Positions 44,701 to 54,548 are shown, counted from the first letter of the stretch. The stretch is 58,933 nucleotides of DNA from DASQHM01 sp035632095 (GCA_035632095.1 DASQHM010000064.1:1-58933); one strand, 5' to 3'. Notes: generated by a model from the sequence alone, not told the origin. A program made the numbers and translations.

Positions 44701-44761
44701 GATTTCCGATCTGCTGCTGGCCCGCGTCAGCGCGTCAGGCGCCGCAACGCCCCCTCAATGA
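41732..44761 (+). CDS. exported WD40-repeat / caspase-like (peptidase C14) protein
   Basis: About 1009 aa. The start is uncertain: TTG at 41702, ATG at 41732 or TTG at 41771 are possible; no clear ribosome site. A signal sequence (IRRIAAAAIIAGAAIGVARA) precedes the mature chain. Roughly residues 70-560 form WD40-type repeats (LLVSGSYDHTLRLWSLPD, LLTSAMDGKVRLYDAAFH, AVTAQDDGTIRWYAMDTG). An Ig-like linker follows, and from about residue 750 a caspase p20-like domain: VYVLAVGVGRYADPALKLTF, His in VVYLAGHGFDD (codon at 44243) and Cys in LFLDTCHAGN (codon at 44390). The His-Cys dyad is intact. Its 3' end overlaps tetR by 35 bp. Confidence 0.9.
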   Translation: MRRKIVDLNAVEYLFTNNFTRLARKPERIVAASIRRIAAAAIIAGAAIGVARAADLSDAPILRIETGMHGVRVSRLAVTPDGKLLVSGSYDHTLRLWSLPDLAPIRTIRLPSDDKDEGWVYGVAVTPDGKTIAASGWTSNPAGSDTWCLYLFAVATGAMERRLCDLPHRVNDLAYSPDGRYLAAVMKAGRGLRVYRSADYSLAAEDRDYGDDAMTVEFDAAGRLLTSAMDGKVRLYDAAFHRVKSAAMPERRLPFSASFSPDGSQIAVGYSEHTMAGTRVDDQAPDLPAAVDVISGSDLTPLFRPDLRGVDNGVLSRVGWSADGKFLYAGGTYQKRGRNVLRRWNDGGKGRPQETITAPERFLDIRPISGGGMAFAGNAPYIGVVNADGKLAAERAAPVFDYHNLGDRFAISADGLTVQFAGAGGKTVTFSLADETLKMDAVPNKDFASPILEAPRLDIRDWDHQFHPTLNGTPLKLLLYEHAFSMAIAPDQKSFLLGTSWHLRHYDAAGNVLWFTVAPGSVRDITVTPDGRLAVTAQDDGTIRWYAMDTGRELLALFPHRDGEHWVAWTPSGYYMSSVGGDTLIGWQVNQGRDKAADFFTVGRFSGKYYRPDIVTRVLATLDEPEAIKRADAEGGRHEGARGVAGLLPPVIEILDPAPGRKLSESKITVRYRLHAPSGEPVTSIIARVNGHRRGEYEAPKLGANGEAVGELQLTLPQADADLQLSASNRFATSEPADVRLVWAGARSDLMDTKRKVYVLAVGVGRYADPALKLTFPAKDAQDFIAALERQKGKAYSDVVAKVILDDQATLAAVRDGIAWLAKSAGDFDLAVVYLAGHGFDDQEGVYHFLPADARLAQLDATALSRDELLSSLEKMDGDRVLFLDTCHAGNAVGGVSHPSSDVNHLVSELGKPEHALVVYAAAAGGQFAHEDPALKNGYFTRAVVDGLDGGADFMHRSYVTTSMLEVYVKERVKDLSGGAQTPTFNMPSAISDLLLARVSASGAATPPQ

Positions 44762-45332
44762 TGTGATCCACGATCGCGGCGCCTGACTGGTTGAGCGGCG
44801 CGAGGCGCCCGGCCGCATCGAGCAGCAGCGTCCCGAGAATTCCCGCGGCGAGAGCCACCGTCTCGCGCTCGGCCGCGCGCGCTTCGATTTGCGCCGCTTG
44901 TTCGAGTGCGGACGCAAGTGGCTGCAGCACGCCGATCAGCCGGCCGTTGACCTGACGTTGCAGGTCGGGACTGAGTGCCGCGAAGGCGGCGGCCGCCAGT
45001 TCCAGGTCATGCGGATTGCCGCTGTAGTAGGTACACACCGCCTGCACGCCGCGACGCAGCCGATCCGCGGGCGGGTCGTTGCCGCTTGCGGCGGCTTTCA
45101 CAATGCGCGCGAGCCCGGTCAGCGACTGGACGAGCAATTCGCCCAGCATCGCGTCCCGGGAGGGGAAGTAGGCGTAGATCGCGCCGGCGACATAACCGGC
45201 CTCGACCGCGACCGATCGCATGGTCAGGCCCGAAATGCCTTGCGCCTTGAAGACTTCGAAGGCCGCTCCGAGAAGCGCCTGCCGTTTCTGCTCATGGGCG
45301 CTTTTCCGCCGTGTCGCTTTGGCATCTGACAT
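44727..45332 (-). CDS. TetR/AcrR-family regulator
   Basis: 201 aa from the ATG at 45332. The N-terminal HTH is RQALLGAAFEVFKAQGISGL and TMRSVAVEAGYVAGAIYAYF with PSRDAMLGEL, which is standard TetR. The C-terminal helical domain is the ligand pocket; the ligand is unknown. A perfect 18-bp palindrome lies 15 bp upstream of its start, so it is probably self-repressed. The neighbours are the iron-exporter-like gene (upstream, same strand) and the convergent caspase-like gene, whose end it overlaps by 35 bp. Confidence 0.92.
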   Translation of the reverse strand: MSDAKATRRKSAHEQKRQALLGAAFEVFKAQGISGLTMRSVAVEAGYVAGAIYAYFPSRDAMLGELLVQSLTGLARIVKAAASGNDPPADRLRRGVQAVCTYYSGNPHDLELAAAAFAALSPDLQRQVNGRLIGVLQPLASALEQAAQIEARAAERETVALAAGILGTLLLDAAGRLAPLNQSGAAIVDHIIEGALRRLTR

Positions 45333-45347
45333 GGGTAAAATATACAC

Positions 45348-45365
45348 TGTTCAATAAATTGAACA
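45348..45365. promoter_or_regulatory. TetR operator candidate
   Basis: TGTTCAAT-AA-ATTGAACA is a perfect 18-bp palindrome directly before the TetR gene; a further half-site TGTTCA lies at 45368-45373. The size and place fit an autoregulatory TetR operator. Confidence 0.65.
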
Positions 45366-45375
45366 ATGTTCACAT

Positions 45376-46515
45376 TCATCCATTGATGGCGACACCCAAT
45401 AGAGTTCCGACGCCGTAGGTCACCGCTGCCGCCGCGGCCCCGATGGCGACCTGGCGCAACCCCGAAAACAGTACGTGCCGCCCGGTCAGCAGCGACGTGG
45501 CGCCGCCGATGACGAAGAGCGCCACGCCGCTCGAAGCCAGGCTGGCCGCGAGCGCCGTGTGGCCATGCAGAAAGAGATATGGCGCAACCGGGAAAATGGC
45601 GCCGGCGGAGAACAGCAGGAACGACGTGGCCGCCGCCGTGATCGCGGAGCCGCCAAGCTCCTCCGGGTCGATGCCGAGTTCCTCGCGCACCAAGGTGTCG
45701 AGCGCGGTCTTGCTGTTGGACATGAGTCTGTCGGCGAGCGCCTTGGCCTCCGTGGCGCTCAGGCCCTTGGCCTCGTAGATGAGCTGCATCTCCTGGCGCT
45801 CTTCGTCGGGCGTGGCGGCGAGTTCTTCGGCTTCCGTCGCGATCTGCCGCTGGTAGAGTTCGCGCGAGCTGTTCACCGAAAGCCATTCGCCGAGCGCCAT
45901 GGAGCACGCGCCGGCGATGAGCCCGGCGAGGCCCGAGAGCAACACGGTCTGCTCGCTCGACGCGGCGCCGGCGATGCCCATGACCAGGCTGAGGTTGGAG
46001 ACGAGCCCGTCGTTGGCGCCGAGCACCGCGGCGCGCAGCGCATTGCCGCCCATGGCGCGATGGCGGCCCTCAAGCCGGGCGAGCGCGCTGCCCGAAAGTC
46101 CGGTCGGGCTGGTCGCGGCGACCGCCTCGACGATGCGGGCGTGGCTGCGTTCGTCCGCCGGCAGGCCGCCCGCGGCGGCTTCCGCCTGACGATCGTATTG
46201 CGCGACGTCGCTTTGCTCGAGGGCATTGACGGTGGGCAGGACGAAGGCCGGACCGAAGCGCCGCGCCAGCCATTCGAGGGCGCGCGTGCGCCACCCGGCG
46301 CTGAGGCCGGGCACCCGCGCGCCGATCCGGCCTAGCTGCTTCCGCCAGAACTCCGCATGGGCTTCCTCGACGGCGGCGAGGCGTCCGTAGACGCTGGCGA
46401 GCCGCTTGTCGGGCTCCACCTCGGCAAGCGTTCGATAGAGGCTCGCGCTATTGATTTCGCCTTGGAGGTTGGCGCGATACCGCCTGGCCGGATCGCGTTC
46501 GCTTGGCTCTGCCAT
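45376..46515 (-). CDS. mbfA: MbfA-like ferritin/VIT1 iron exporter
   Basis: 379 aa. The N-terminal ~150 residues form a rubrerythrin/ferritin-like domain with LQGEINSASLYRTLAEVEPD and RLAAVEEAHAEFWRKQLGRI as the Glu-rich metal helices. The C-terminal part is a VIT1/CCC1 membrane transporter: NALRAAVLGANDGLVSNLSL, SLVMGIAGAASSEQTVLLSG and CSMALGEWLSVNSSRELYQR. This is the layout of MbfA, which exports iron or manganese in rhizobia. No Irr (ICE) box is visible upstream. It lies 54 bp after the acyl-CoA dehydrogenase gene on the same strand. Confidence 0.9.
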   Translation of the reverse strand: MAEPSERDPARRYRANLQGEINSASLYRTLAEVEPDKRLASVYGRLAAVEEAHAEFWRKQLGRIGARVPGLSAGWRTRALEWLARRFGPAFVLPTVNALEQSDVAQYDRQAEAAAGGLPADERSHARIVEAVAATSPTGLSGSALARLEGRHRAMGGNALRAAVLGANDGLVSNLSLVMGIAGAASSEQTVLLSGLAGLIAGACSMALGEWLSVNSSRELYQRQIATEAEELAATPDEERQEMQLIYEAKGLSATEAKALADRLMSNSKTALDTLVREELGIDPEELGGSAITAAATSFLLFSAGAIFPVAPYLFLHGHTALAASLASSGVALFVIGGATSLLTGRHVLFSGLRQVAIGAAAAAVTYGVGTLLGVAING

Positions 46516-46569
46516 GTGCGCTGCTCCGCCCGCTATGGGATGCGCAAGTATCGCACCGGAGCGCCGCGG

Positions 46570-47724
46570 TCAAAAACCGAGTTGACGTGCCGCCAGCTCC
46601 TTCATGATCTCTTCCGCGCCGCCGCCGATGGCGTTGACTTTGACTTCGCGGTAGATGCGCTCGACCTTGGTGCCGCGCATGAAACCCATGCCGCCGTGGA
46701 TCTGCACCGCTTCGGACGCGCAAAACGCCATGGTCTGGGTCGCCTGGTTCTTCAGCATGGCGATTTCGGCGATCGGCGATTCGCCTTGCTGCACGCGCCA
46801 TGCCAGGGATTCGAGGTAGGCCTGGGTCGCGTTGATGCGCATCGCCATGTCGACCAGCTTGTGGCGTATCACCTGCTGCTCGATCAGCGGCTTGCCGAAC
46901 ACTTTGCGCTGCCGGGCCCAGCTTACGGCTTCGTCGAGGCACACCTGGCTGAAGCCGGTGCAGCCGGCCGCCATGCCGAGGCGCTCGCCGTTGAAGTTGA
47001 ACATGATGCCGCGGAAGCCTTCGTTCTCCGGGCCGATGAGGTTCTCCGCCGGCACCTTCACGCCGTCGAAATGCAGCGACGCGGTATCGGAGGCCCACCA
47101 GCCCATCTTCCGGAGCGGCGTCTGGGTGAAGCCCGGCATGCCCTTTTCCAGCAGCAACAGCGAAATGCCGCGCGCGCCCGTGCCGCCGGTACGCACGGCA
47201 ACCGTATAGAAGTCGGCCCGCACGCCGGAGGTGATGAACATCTTGGCGCCGTTCACCACGTAGTGGTCGCCGCTCCGCTTCGCACTGGTGCGAAGGTTGG
47301 CGACGTCCGAGCCGCCGTCCGGCTCGGTGATGGCGAGGCAGGAGATCTTCTCGCCGGACAGCACTTGCGGCAGCACGCGGTCCTTCATGGCCTTGGAGCC
47401 GAGGCGCGCGATCGGCGGCGAGCCGATGGTGTGGCTCATCAGGCTCGCGGAGACGCCACCGGCGCCGGCCCGCGCCAATTCCTGGCTGGCGATGATCGAG
47501 TAGAACCGGTCCGTGGGGATGCCGCCGTATTCCTCGGGGAAGCCGAGACCGAGTAGGCCGACGGCCGACGCTTTCTTGTATAGCTCGCGCGGGAAGCCGC
47601 CCGCCTCGTCCCATTCGTCGACGAAGGGCGCGATTTCCTTGTCCACGAAGCGGCGCATGGTTGCACGGAACGCTTCATGCTCTTCGGTGTAGTAGGGGCT
47701 GCGCGGGCGGTTCGGCAGGGTCAC
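46570..47724 (-). CDS. acyl-CoA dehydrogenase (last gene of the carboxylase operon)
   Basis: 384 aa. Blocks: FPEEYGGIPTDRFYSIIASQ, LAITEPDGGSDVANLRTSAK, KMGWWASDTASLHFDGVKVP, VQIHGGMGFMRGTKVERIYR. The MCAD base position is Gly (AIGGGAEEIM); the predicted base is the Glu in NFNGERLGMAAG, as in isovaleryl-CoA dehydrogenase. The first four nucleotides overlap the stop of the carboxylase alpha gene (ATGA), so translation is coupled. It may oxidise the product after carboxylation and hydration or an earlier branched intermediate. Confidence 0.93.
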   Translation of the reverse strand: MTLPNRPRSPYYTEEHEAFRATMRRFVDKEIAPFVDEWDEAGGFPRELYKKASAVGLLGLGFPEEYGGIPTDRFYSIIASQELARAGAGGVSASLMSHTIGSPPIARLGSKAMKDRVLPQVLSGEKISCLAITEPDGGSDVANLRTSAKRSGDHYVVNGAKMFITSGVRADFYTVAVRTGGTGARGISLLLLEKGMPGFTQTPLRKMGWWASDTASLHFDGVKVPAENLIGPENEGFRGIMFNFNGERLGMAAGCTGFSQVCLDEAVSWARQRKVFGKPLIEQQVIRHKLVDMAMRINATQAYLESLAWRVQQGESPIAEIAMLKNQATQTMAFCASEAVQIHGGMGFMRGTKVERIYREVKVNAIGGGAEEIMKELAARQLGF

Positions 47725-49700
47725 GGCGCTGCCTTTTCGGCGACGAGCGCGGCAAGCAACTGGCGCGTCGCCACCTGGTCGCCCTCCTTGACGGCGATCT
47801 GTTCGATCACGCCGGCGCGGCTCGCGGCAATCTCATGCTGCATCTTCATGGCCTCCAGCACCACCACGCGTTGGCCTTTCGCCACTTTGTCGCCTGCCTT
47901 CGCCAGCACCGCGACGATACGTCCGTTCATGGGCGCGACCAGGCGCGCTTCGCCGTCCTTTTCGCCGGCGCCGGACGCTTCCAACAAGGTTTCGCGCACG
48001 ATGGCCGTGGCGCCGTCCAGATCGAGGTGCAAGGCGCCTTCCGCCAAGGCATAGCGGGCATTTTGCTGCAGTCCGTCGATGGCGAAGCGGACCGTGCTGT
48101 CGCTCCAATCGATGAGGTCAACGAGGACGGGATGCCTGCCGAGCGCCACCTCGAAGCGGTCTCCGGCGACACACGTCACCGTCACCGCGTGATGGGTTTC
48201 GCCGACCGTGAGCCGGAGCGGCCACGTGGCGGCACCGGTCGAGCGCCAATTGGCGACGCTCGGGTCGGTTTCGATGGCCGTCGCCTCGAACAACAGCACG
48301 GCGGCGAGCGCCAGCATCCGGTCGTCCGGCGCCGGACGCTGCATGGCGGCGCTCTTCGGCGCGAAATGCTGTGCGATAAAGGCCGTCGTCGCTTCGCCGC
48401 CGATGAACGCCGGATGGCGCAGTACCTGCAGCAGGAAACTGCGGTTCGAATTGATCCCGAGCATGAGCGTGTCTTCCAGCGCCGCAATCAGCCGCCGGCG
48501 CGCTTCCTCGCGCGTGTCGCCGTGGGCAATCACCTTGGCGACCATGGCGTCGTAGAACGGACTGACCTCATGGCCCGATAGCAAGCCATGGTCGATCCGC
48601 ACGCCGAGCCGTTCGGCAGGCTCCCACACGACGATGGTGCCGCTTTGCGGCAGGAAGCCGCGATACGGGTCCTCGGCATAGAGCCGCACCTCGATGGCAT
48701 GGCCGTGGATGCCGACCTGGTCCTGGGTCAGCGGCAGCCGTTCGCCGGCCGCCACGCGCAGTTGCCAGGCGACAAGGTCGAGGCCGGTGATCGCCTCGGT
48801 CACCGGATGCTCGACCTGCAGCCGCGTGTTCATTTCCAGGAAGTAGAAGTGGCCGGCGCCGTCGAGCAGGAATTCGACCGTGCCGGCGCCCAGGTATTTG
48901 ATCGCGCGCGCCGCGGCCGCCGCCGCTTCGCCCATGCGCAGGCGCAAGTCGGCGTCGACGGCGGGCGACGGCGCTTCCTCGACCACCTTTTGATGGCGGC
49001 GCTGGATCGAGCAGTCGCGCTCGTTCAAGTGAATGACGTTGCCGTGGGTGTCGGCAAACACCTGGATTTCCACGTGCCGTGCGTCGGTCACCGCCTTTTC
49101 CAGGATCAGCTCGCCGGAGCCGAACGCGTTCAGCGCCTCCGAGCGCGCACCCGACAGGGCCTTGGCAAGATCGGCCGCGCCGGCGACGAGCCGCATGCCG
49201 CGCCCGCCGCCGCCCGCGGCGGCCTTCACCATCACCGGAAATCCGATGCGCCTGGCTTCGGCGGCGAGCTTTTCGTCCGACTGGTCGGCGCCTTGGTAGC
49301 CCGGCACGCAGGGCACGCCCGCTTCGATCATCAGCCGTTTCGCCGCCGCCTTGTTGCCCATGGCGCGGATGGCAGCCGGCGTGGGCCCGATGAAGACCAG
49401 GCCGGCCTTGGAGCACGCTTCGGCGAATTCGTCGTTCTCCGACAAGAAGCCGTAGCCCGGATGCACGGCGTCGGCGCCCGAGCGCGTGGCGGCGGCGATC
49501 AGCGCCGCGATGTTCAGGTAGCTTTCCCGCACCGGCGGCGGGCCGATCAGCACCGCCTGGTCGGCGACGCGCACGTGCAACGCGTCCGCGTCGGCCTCGC
49601 TGTAGACCGCGACCGTGCGATAGCCCATGTCGTGCGCGGTGCGAATCACGCGGCAGGCGATTTCGCCGCGATTGGCAATCAGGATCTTCGAGAACGCCAT
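47721..49700 (-). CDS. acyl-CoA carboxylase alpha subunit (biotin carboxylase + biotin carrier)
   Basis: 659 aa from the ATG at 49700; a longer frame upstream lies in the hydratase gene. Biotin carboxylase domains: FSKILIANRGEIACRVIRTA, HPGYGFLSENDEFAEACSKA, ATP-grasp VMVKAAAGGGGRGMRLVAGA, LNERDCSIQRRHQKVVEEAP and FLEMNTRLQVEHPVTEAITG. The biotin carrier is at the end, VVVLEAMKMQHEIAASRAG with biotinyl-Lys K619. Length and layout fit methylcrotonyl- or geranyl-CoA carboxylase alpha (LiuD/AtuF). It starts 1 bp after the hydratase stop. Confidence 0.94.
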   Translation of the reverse strand: MAFSKILIANRGEIACRVIRTAHDMGYRTVAVYSEADADALHVRVADQAVLIGPPPVRESYLNIAALIAAATRSGADAVHPGYGFLSENDEFAEACSKAGLVFIGPTPAAIRAMGNKAAAKRLMIEAGVPCVPGYQGADQSDEKLAAEARRIGFPVMVKAAAGGGGRGMRLVAGAADLAKALSGARSEALNAFGSGELILEKAVTDARHVEIQVFADTHGNVIHLNERDCSIQRRHQKVVEEAPSPAVDADLRLRMGEAAAAAARAIKYLGAGTVEFLLDGAGHFYFLEMNTRLQVEHPVTEAITGLDLVAWQLRVAAGERLPLTQDQVGIHGHAIEVRLYAEDPYRGFLPQSGTIVVWEPAERLGVRIDHGLLSGHEVSPFYDAMVAKVIAHGDTREEARRRLIAALEDTLMLGINSNRSFLLQVLRHPAFIGGEATTAFIAQHFAPKSAAMQRPAPDDRMLALAAVLLFEATAIETDPSVANWRSTGAATWPLRLTVGETHHAVTVTCVAGDRFEVALGRHPVLVDLIDWSDSTVRFAIDGLQQNARYALAEGALHLDLDGATAIVRETLLEASGAGEKDGEARLVAPMNGRIVAVLAKAGDKVAKGQRVVVLEAMKMQHEIAASRAGVIEQIAVKEGDQVATRQLLAALVAEKAAP

Positions 49701-49701
49701 G

Positions 49702-50500
49702 TCAACCGACCGTGGTGACCCAGGAGGGCTTGCGCTTCTCGACGAAGGCGCGCGTGCCTTCGCGGCCTTCCGGGCCCCTGACCGCATTGGTGAAGCTCTC
49801 GGCCGCGTAGTCCAGCAGTTCCGACATGGACGCCGTGCCGGCGGCGCTGTGCATCAGGCGCTTGGTCTCCGCCACCGCTTCGGGCGCGCATTTCAGGATC
49901 TGGTTCGCCGTGGCGACGATGGCCGCCTCCAGCGCGGGCCCGTCCGGCACCGAAAGGTGCGCGATGCCGACCTCGACGGCCTCTTTGCCGTTGAGCCTGG
50001 CGCCCGAAACGCCGAAGCGCCGCGCCGCGGTCAAGCCGATGCGCTTCACCACGAAGGGCGAGATGGCCGCCGGCACGATCCCAAGCGTCACTTCCGACAT
50101 GGCGAAGAGCGCATCGTCGCGGGCGATGGTGACATCGCCGACGCAGGCGAGGCCGAACCCGCCGCCCATGGCGTAGCCTTCGACGGCGCAGATCACCGCC
50201 TGGGGCGCCGTGTTCACGGTTTCCATCATGCGGCCGAAGGCGCGATTGCTCTCTTTGAGCTCGTCGCGCGCGCCCGGCGGCGGTGCCGCGCCCGAGGCGG
50301 ACATATTCTTGATGTCGCCGCCGGCGCAAAAGCTGCCGCCGGCGCCGCGGATCAGCACGACGCGGACGGAACGGTCGTCGCGGATCGATTGGAATGTGGC
50401 GAGGATCTCCTCGTGCATCTGCTTGCTCATGGCGTTGCGCAGCTCCGGCCGGTTGAGCCAGAGCTTGAGCAGCGGACCGTCGCGTTCGAGCTTGGTGTGC

Positions 50501-50520
<20 letters not shown>
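49702..50520 (-). CDS. enoyl-CoA hydratase/isomerase (AtuE/LiuC-like)
   Basis: 272 aa. Crotonase fold: PLLKLWLNRPELRNAMSKQM, GAGGSFCAGGDIKNMSASGA for the oxyanion hole, AVEGYAMGGGFGLACVGDVT and AMSEVTLGIVPAAISPFVVK with the Glu. In this cluster it should hydrate the glutaconyl-CoA-type product of the carboxylase (isohexenylglutaconyl-CoA for geranyl, methylglutaconyl-CoA for leucine). Its 5' end overlaps the upstream dehydrogenase by 20 bp and its stop is 1 bp before the carboxylase alpha start, so the block is tightly coupled. Confidence 0.92.
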
Positions 50521-51700
<1,180 letters not shown>

Positions 51701-51710
51701 CCTGGCCTCC

Positions 51711-52892
51711 CTATTCGGCCGCTTTCGCGCCCTTGCGGTCTTGCGATCCCGGCAACGTGCCCATGTATTTCGAAATGATGGTCAGCATGATCTCGTCGGC
51801 GCCGCCGCCGATGGAGCCGAGCCTCCAGTCGCGATAGGCGCGGCTCACCGGCGTCTCGTTCATGAAGCCCATGCCGCCCCAGTATTGCAGACAGGCGTCG
51901 CTAACTTCGCGGGTAAGACGGCCGGCCTTGAGCTTTGCCATGGAGGCGAGCCGGGTGACGTCCTTGCCGGAGACATAGAGCTCGACGGCGCGATAGACCA
52001 GCGCCCGCAGCGCCTCGACCTCGGTCGCCAATTCAGCGAGACGGAAATGCACCACTTGATTGTCCAGGATGGATTTGCCGAAGGCGCTGCGGCCGCGCGT
52101 GTACTCGATGGTCGCGTCGATGATGCGCTCCATGCCCTTGAGCGAGCGCGCCCCCGCCCATAGCCGCTCTTCCTGGAACTGCTGCATCTGGTAGGTGAAG
52201 CCCTTGCCTTCTTCGCCGATGCGATTGCGCTGCGGCACGCGCACGTCGTCGAAGTGAAGCTGCGCCGTATCGGAGGCGCGCATGCCGAGCTTGTCGAGCT
52301 TGCGCGCGATCTGAACGCCCCTGGTCTTCATGGGCACGCAGATCAGCGACTTGTTCTGATGCACCGGGCCGTCGGAGGTATTGGCGATGAGGCAGATCCA
52401 GTCGGCTTGCGTGCCGCTGGTGGTCCACATCTTGCCGCCGTTGATGACGTAGTCGCCGCCGTCCTTCCGCGCGGTGGTCTTGAGCGATGCGACGTCCGAT
52501 CCGGCGCCGACTTCGCTCACGCCGAGGCACGCCACATAGTCGCCGGCGATGGACGGCGCCAGGAATTCGCGGCGCAGCGCGTCGGAGCCGAAGCGCGCCA
52601 GCGCCGGCGTCGCCATGTCGGTCTGCACGCCGATGGCCATGGGCACCCCGCCGCAGCGAATGCGGCCGAGCTCCTCGGCCATGGTCATGGCGTAGGAATA
52701 GTCGAGGCCCGAGCCGCCGAACTCGACCGGCTTGTGGATGCCGAGGAAGCCCGCGGTGCCCATCTTCTTGAACAACTCGTGGGCCGGGAAGATTCCGGCT
52801 TCCTCCCACTCGTCCACATGCGGATTGATCTCGGTGTCGATGAACCGTTGCAGCGAACGGCGCAGCTCCTCGTGCTCCTGGGTGAACTTCAT
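51711..52892 (-). CDS. atuD: AtuD-type acyl-CoA dehydrogenase (copy 1)
   Basis: 393 aa from the ATG at 52892. Blocks: KFTQEHEELRRSLQRFIDTE, GVPMAIGVQTDMATPALARF, VSEVGAGSDVASLKTTARKD, LGMRASDTAQLHFDDVRVPQ, LQYWGGMGFMNETPVSRAYR. It is a tandem duplicate of the next gene; the two align without gaps over almost the whole length. The candidate base is the Glu in FQEERLWAGARS. Keeping two close copies suggests a dosage or substrate-range benefit. It follows the carboxylase beta gene by 18 bp. Confidence 0.9.
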   Translation of the reverse strand: MKFTQEHEELRRSLQRFIDTEINPHVDEWEEAGIFPAHELFKKMGTAGFLGIHKPVEFGGSGLDYSYAMTMAEELGRIRCGGVPMAIGVQTDMATPALARFGSDALRREFLAPSIAGDYVACLGVSEVGAGSDVASLKTTARKDGGDYVINGGKMWTTSGTQADWICLIANTSDGPVHQNKSLICVPMKTRGVQIARKLDKLGMRASDTAQLHFDDVRVPQRNRIGEEGKGFTYQMQQFQEERLWAGARSLKGMERIIDATIEYTRGRSAFGKSILDNQVVHFRLAELATEVEALRALVYRAVELYVSGKDVTRLASMAKLKAGRLTREVSDACLQYWGGMGFMNETPVSRAYRDWRLGSIGGGADEIMLTIISKYMGTLPGSQDRKGAKAAE

Positions 52893-52910
52893 CGGCAAAT
52901 CCTTCGATGG

Positions 52911-54530
52911 CTACATCCGGCCGACGCCGAAGGTGATGGGCTTCAGCGGCCGCATTTCCGCCTCGCGGCAGATCGACAGACAGAAGGCCAGAACCTTGCG
53001 CGAATCGCGCGGATCGACGATGCCGTCGTCCCAAAGTCGTGCCGTGGCGTAGAGTGCCATGGATTCCTTTTCCATGCGCTTGACGATGCCTTGCTCCAGG
53101 GTCTGGAGCGCGGCGCGGTCGACCTCCTGGCCTTTGCGGCGGAATTTCTCTTCCGTGACGATGGACATGACCTTGGCCGCCTGCTCGCCGCCCATCACGG
53201 CGATGCGATTGTTGGGCCAGGCGAAAATGAAACGCGGATCGTAGGCGCGGCCGCACATGCCGTAGTTGCCGGCGCCGAACGAGGCGCCGATATGCAGCGT
53301 GACCTGCGGCACGGTGGCGTTGGCGACCGCCTGGATCATCTTCGAGCCGTGCTTGATGATGCCCGATTGCTCCGCCTCGCGTCCCACCATATAGCCGGTG
53401 GTGTTCTGCAGGTACACGATGGGGATGTTGGCCTGGCAGCAAAGCTGGATGAATTGCGCCGCCTTGGTGGCGCCGTCCGCATCGATGGGACCGTTGTTGC
53501 CGATGACGCCGACGGCATGTCCTTCGATCTCGGCGTGGCCGCAGACGGTCTGCACGCCGTAGAGCGCCTTGAAATCGAGGAAGTCCGAGTCGTCGACGAT
53601 GCGCGCGATCACCTCGCGCACGTCGTAGGGCTTGCGATAGTCCACCGGCACCGCGCCGGCCAGTTCCTCCGGCGAATAGCGCGGTTCGCGAAAGGTCTTC
53701 GGCGGCCGATAAGCGAGCTGCTGGTTCCACGGCAGCTTGGCCATGACTTCGCGCGCCAGCCGGATCGCGTCCGCGTCGTCCTCGGCCAGATATTCGCCGA
53801 GGCCGGATTTGGTGGAATGCATCTCGGCGCCGCCCAGTTCCTCGTCGGTTGCGATCTCGCCCGTGGCGGCGCGCAGCAGCGGCGGCCCGGCCAGGAACAC
53901 CTTGGCCTTGTTCTTCACCAGGATGACGTAGTCGGAGAGGCCGGGAAGATAGGCGCCGCCCGCCGTGGACGACCCGTGCACCACGGTGATCTGCGGAATC
54001 CCGGCCGCGGACATGCGCGCCTGATTGGCGAAACCGCGTCCGCCTTCGACGAAGATTTCGGCCTGATACAGCAGATTGGCGCCGCCCGATTCCACCAGCC
54101 GCACGATCGGCAGCTTGTTCTCCATGGCGATCTGCTGATTGCGCAGGTTCTTCTTCAGCCCCATGGGCGCCGTGGTGCCGCCCTTGATGCCGCTGTCGGA
54201 GGCGCCGATCAGGCAACGGATGCCGGAGACGTAGCCGATGCCGGCGATGCCGCCGCCGCCCTGGATGCCGCGCTCGCCGTCGTCGTCGTGCATCTTGTAG
54301 CCGGCGAGGGTCGAAAGTTCGAGCCACGGCGCACCGCGGTCGAGCAGCATGGCGACGCGCTCGCGCGGCAGCAGCTGGCCGCGCTTGCGGAAGGTCTCCC
54401 GCTTGGCGTTCGAGGTTTCGCGCACCCGGGTCTCCAAGGCGCGGAATTCCTCGATCAGCGCCAGCATCTGCGTGCGGTTGTCGCGGAACGCGGCGGAATT
54501 CGGATCGATGCGGCTTTCGATGATCGGCAT
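52911..54530 (-). CDS. acyl-CoA carboxylase beta subunit (carboxyltransferase)
   Basis: 539 aa, the usual length of methylcrotonyl-/geranyl-CoA carboxylase beta. Blocks: GQLLPRERVAMLLDRGAPWL, GGGGIAGIGYVSGIRCLIGA, GSSTAGGAYLPGLSDYVILV, KVFLAGPPLLRAATGEIATD, EELGGAEMHSTKSGLGEYLA, and the acyl-CoA site IVYLQNTTGYMVGREAEQSG with ASFGAGNYGMCGRAYDPRFI. It transfers CO2 from biotin to an alpha,beta-unsaturated acyl-CoA. The loop after GGPPL (SGLGEYLAEDDADAIRLA) differs from classic MCC, so the substrate is open. Confidence 0.93.
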   Translation of the reverse strand: MPIIESRIDPNSAAFRDNRTQMLALIEEFRALETRVRETSNAKRETFRKRGQLLPRERVAMLLDRGAPWLELSTLAGYKMHDDDGERGIQGGGGIAGIGYVSGIRCLIGASDSGIKGGTTAPMGLKKNLRNQQIAMENKLPIVRLVESGGANLLYQAEIFVEGGRGFANQARMSAAGIPQITVVHGSSTAGGAYLPGLSDYVILVKNKAKVFLAGPPLLRAATGEIATDEELGGAEMHSTKSGLGEYLAEDDADAIRLAREVMAKLPWNQQLAYRPPKTFREPRYSPEELAGAVPVDYRKPYDVREVIARIVDDSDFLDFKALYGVQTVCGHAEIEGHAVGVIGNNGPIDADGATKAAQFIQLCCQANIPIVYLQNTTGYMVGREAEQSGIIKHGSKMIQAVANATVPQVTLHIGASFGAGNYGMCGRAYDPRFIFAWPNNRIAVMGGEQAAKVMSIVTEEKFRRKGQEVDRAALQTLEQGIVKRMEKESMALYATARLWDDGIVDPRDSRKVLAFCLSICREAEMRPLKPITFGVGRM

Positions 54531-54548
54531 GGTGACGTTTGCTTGCGC

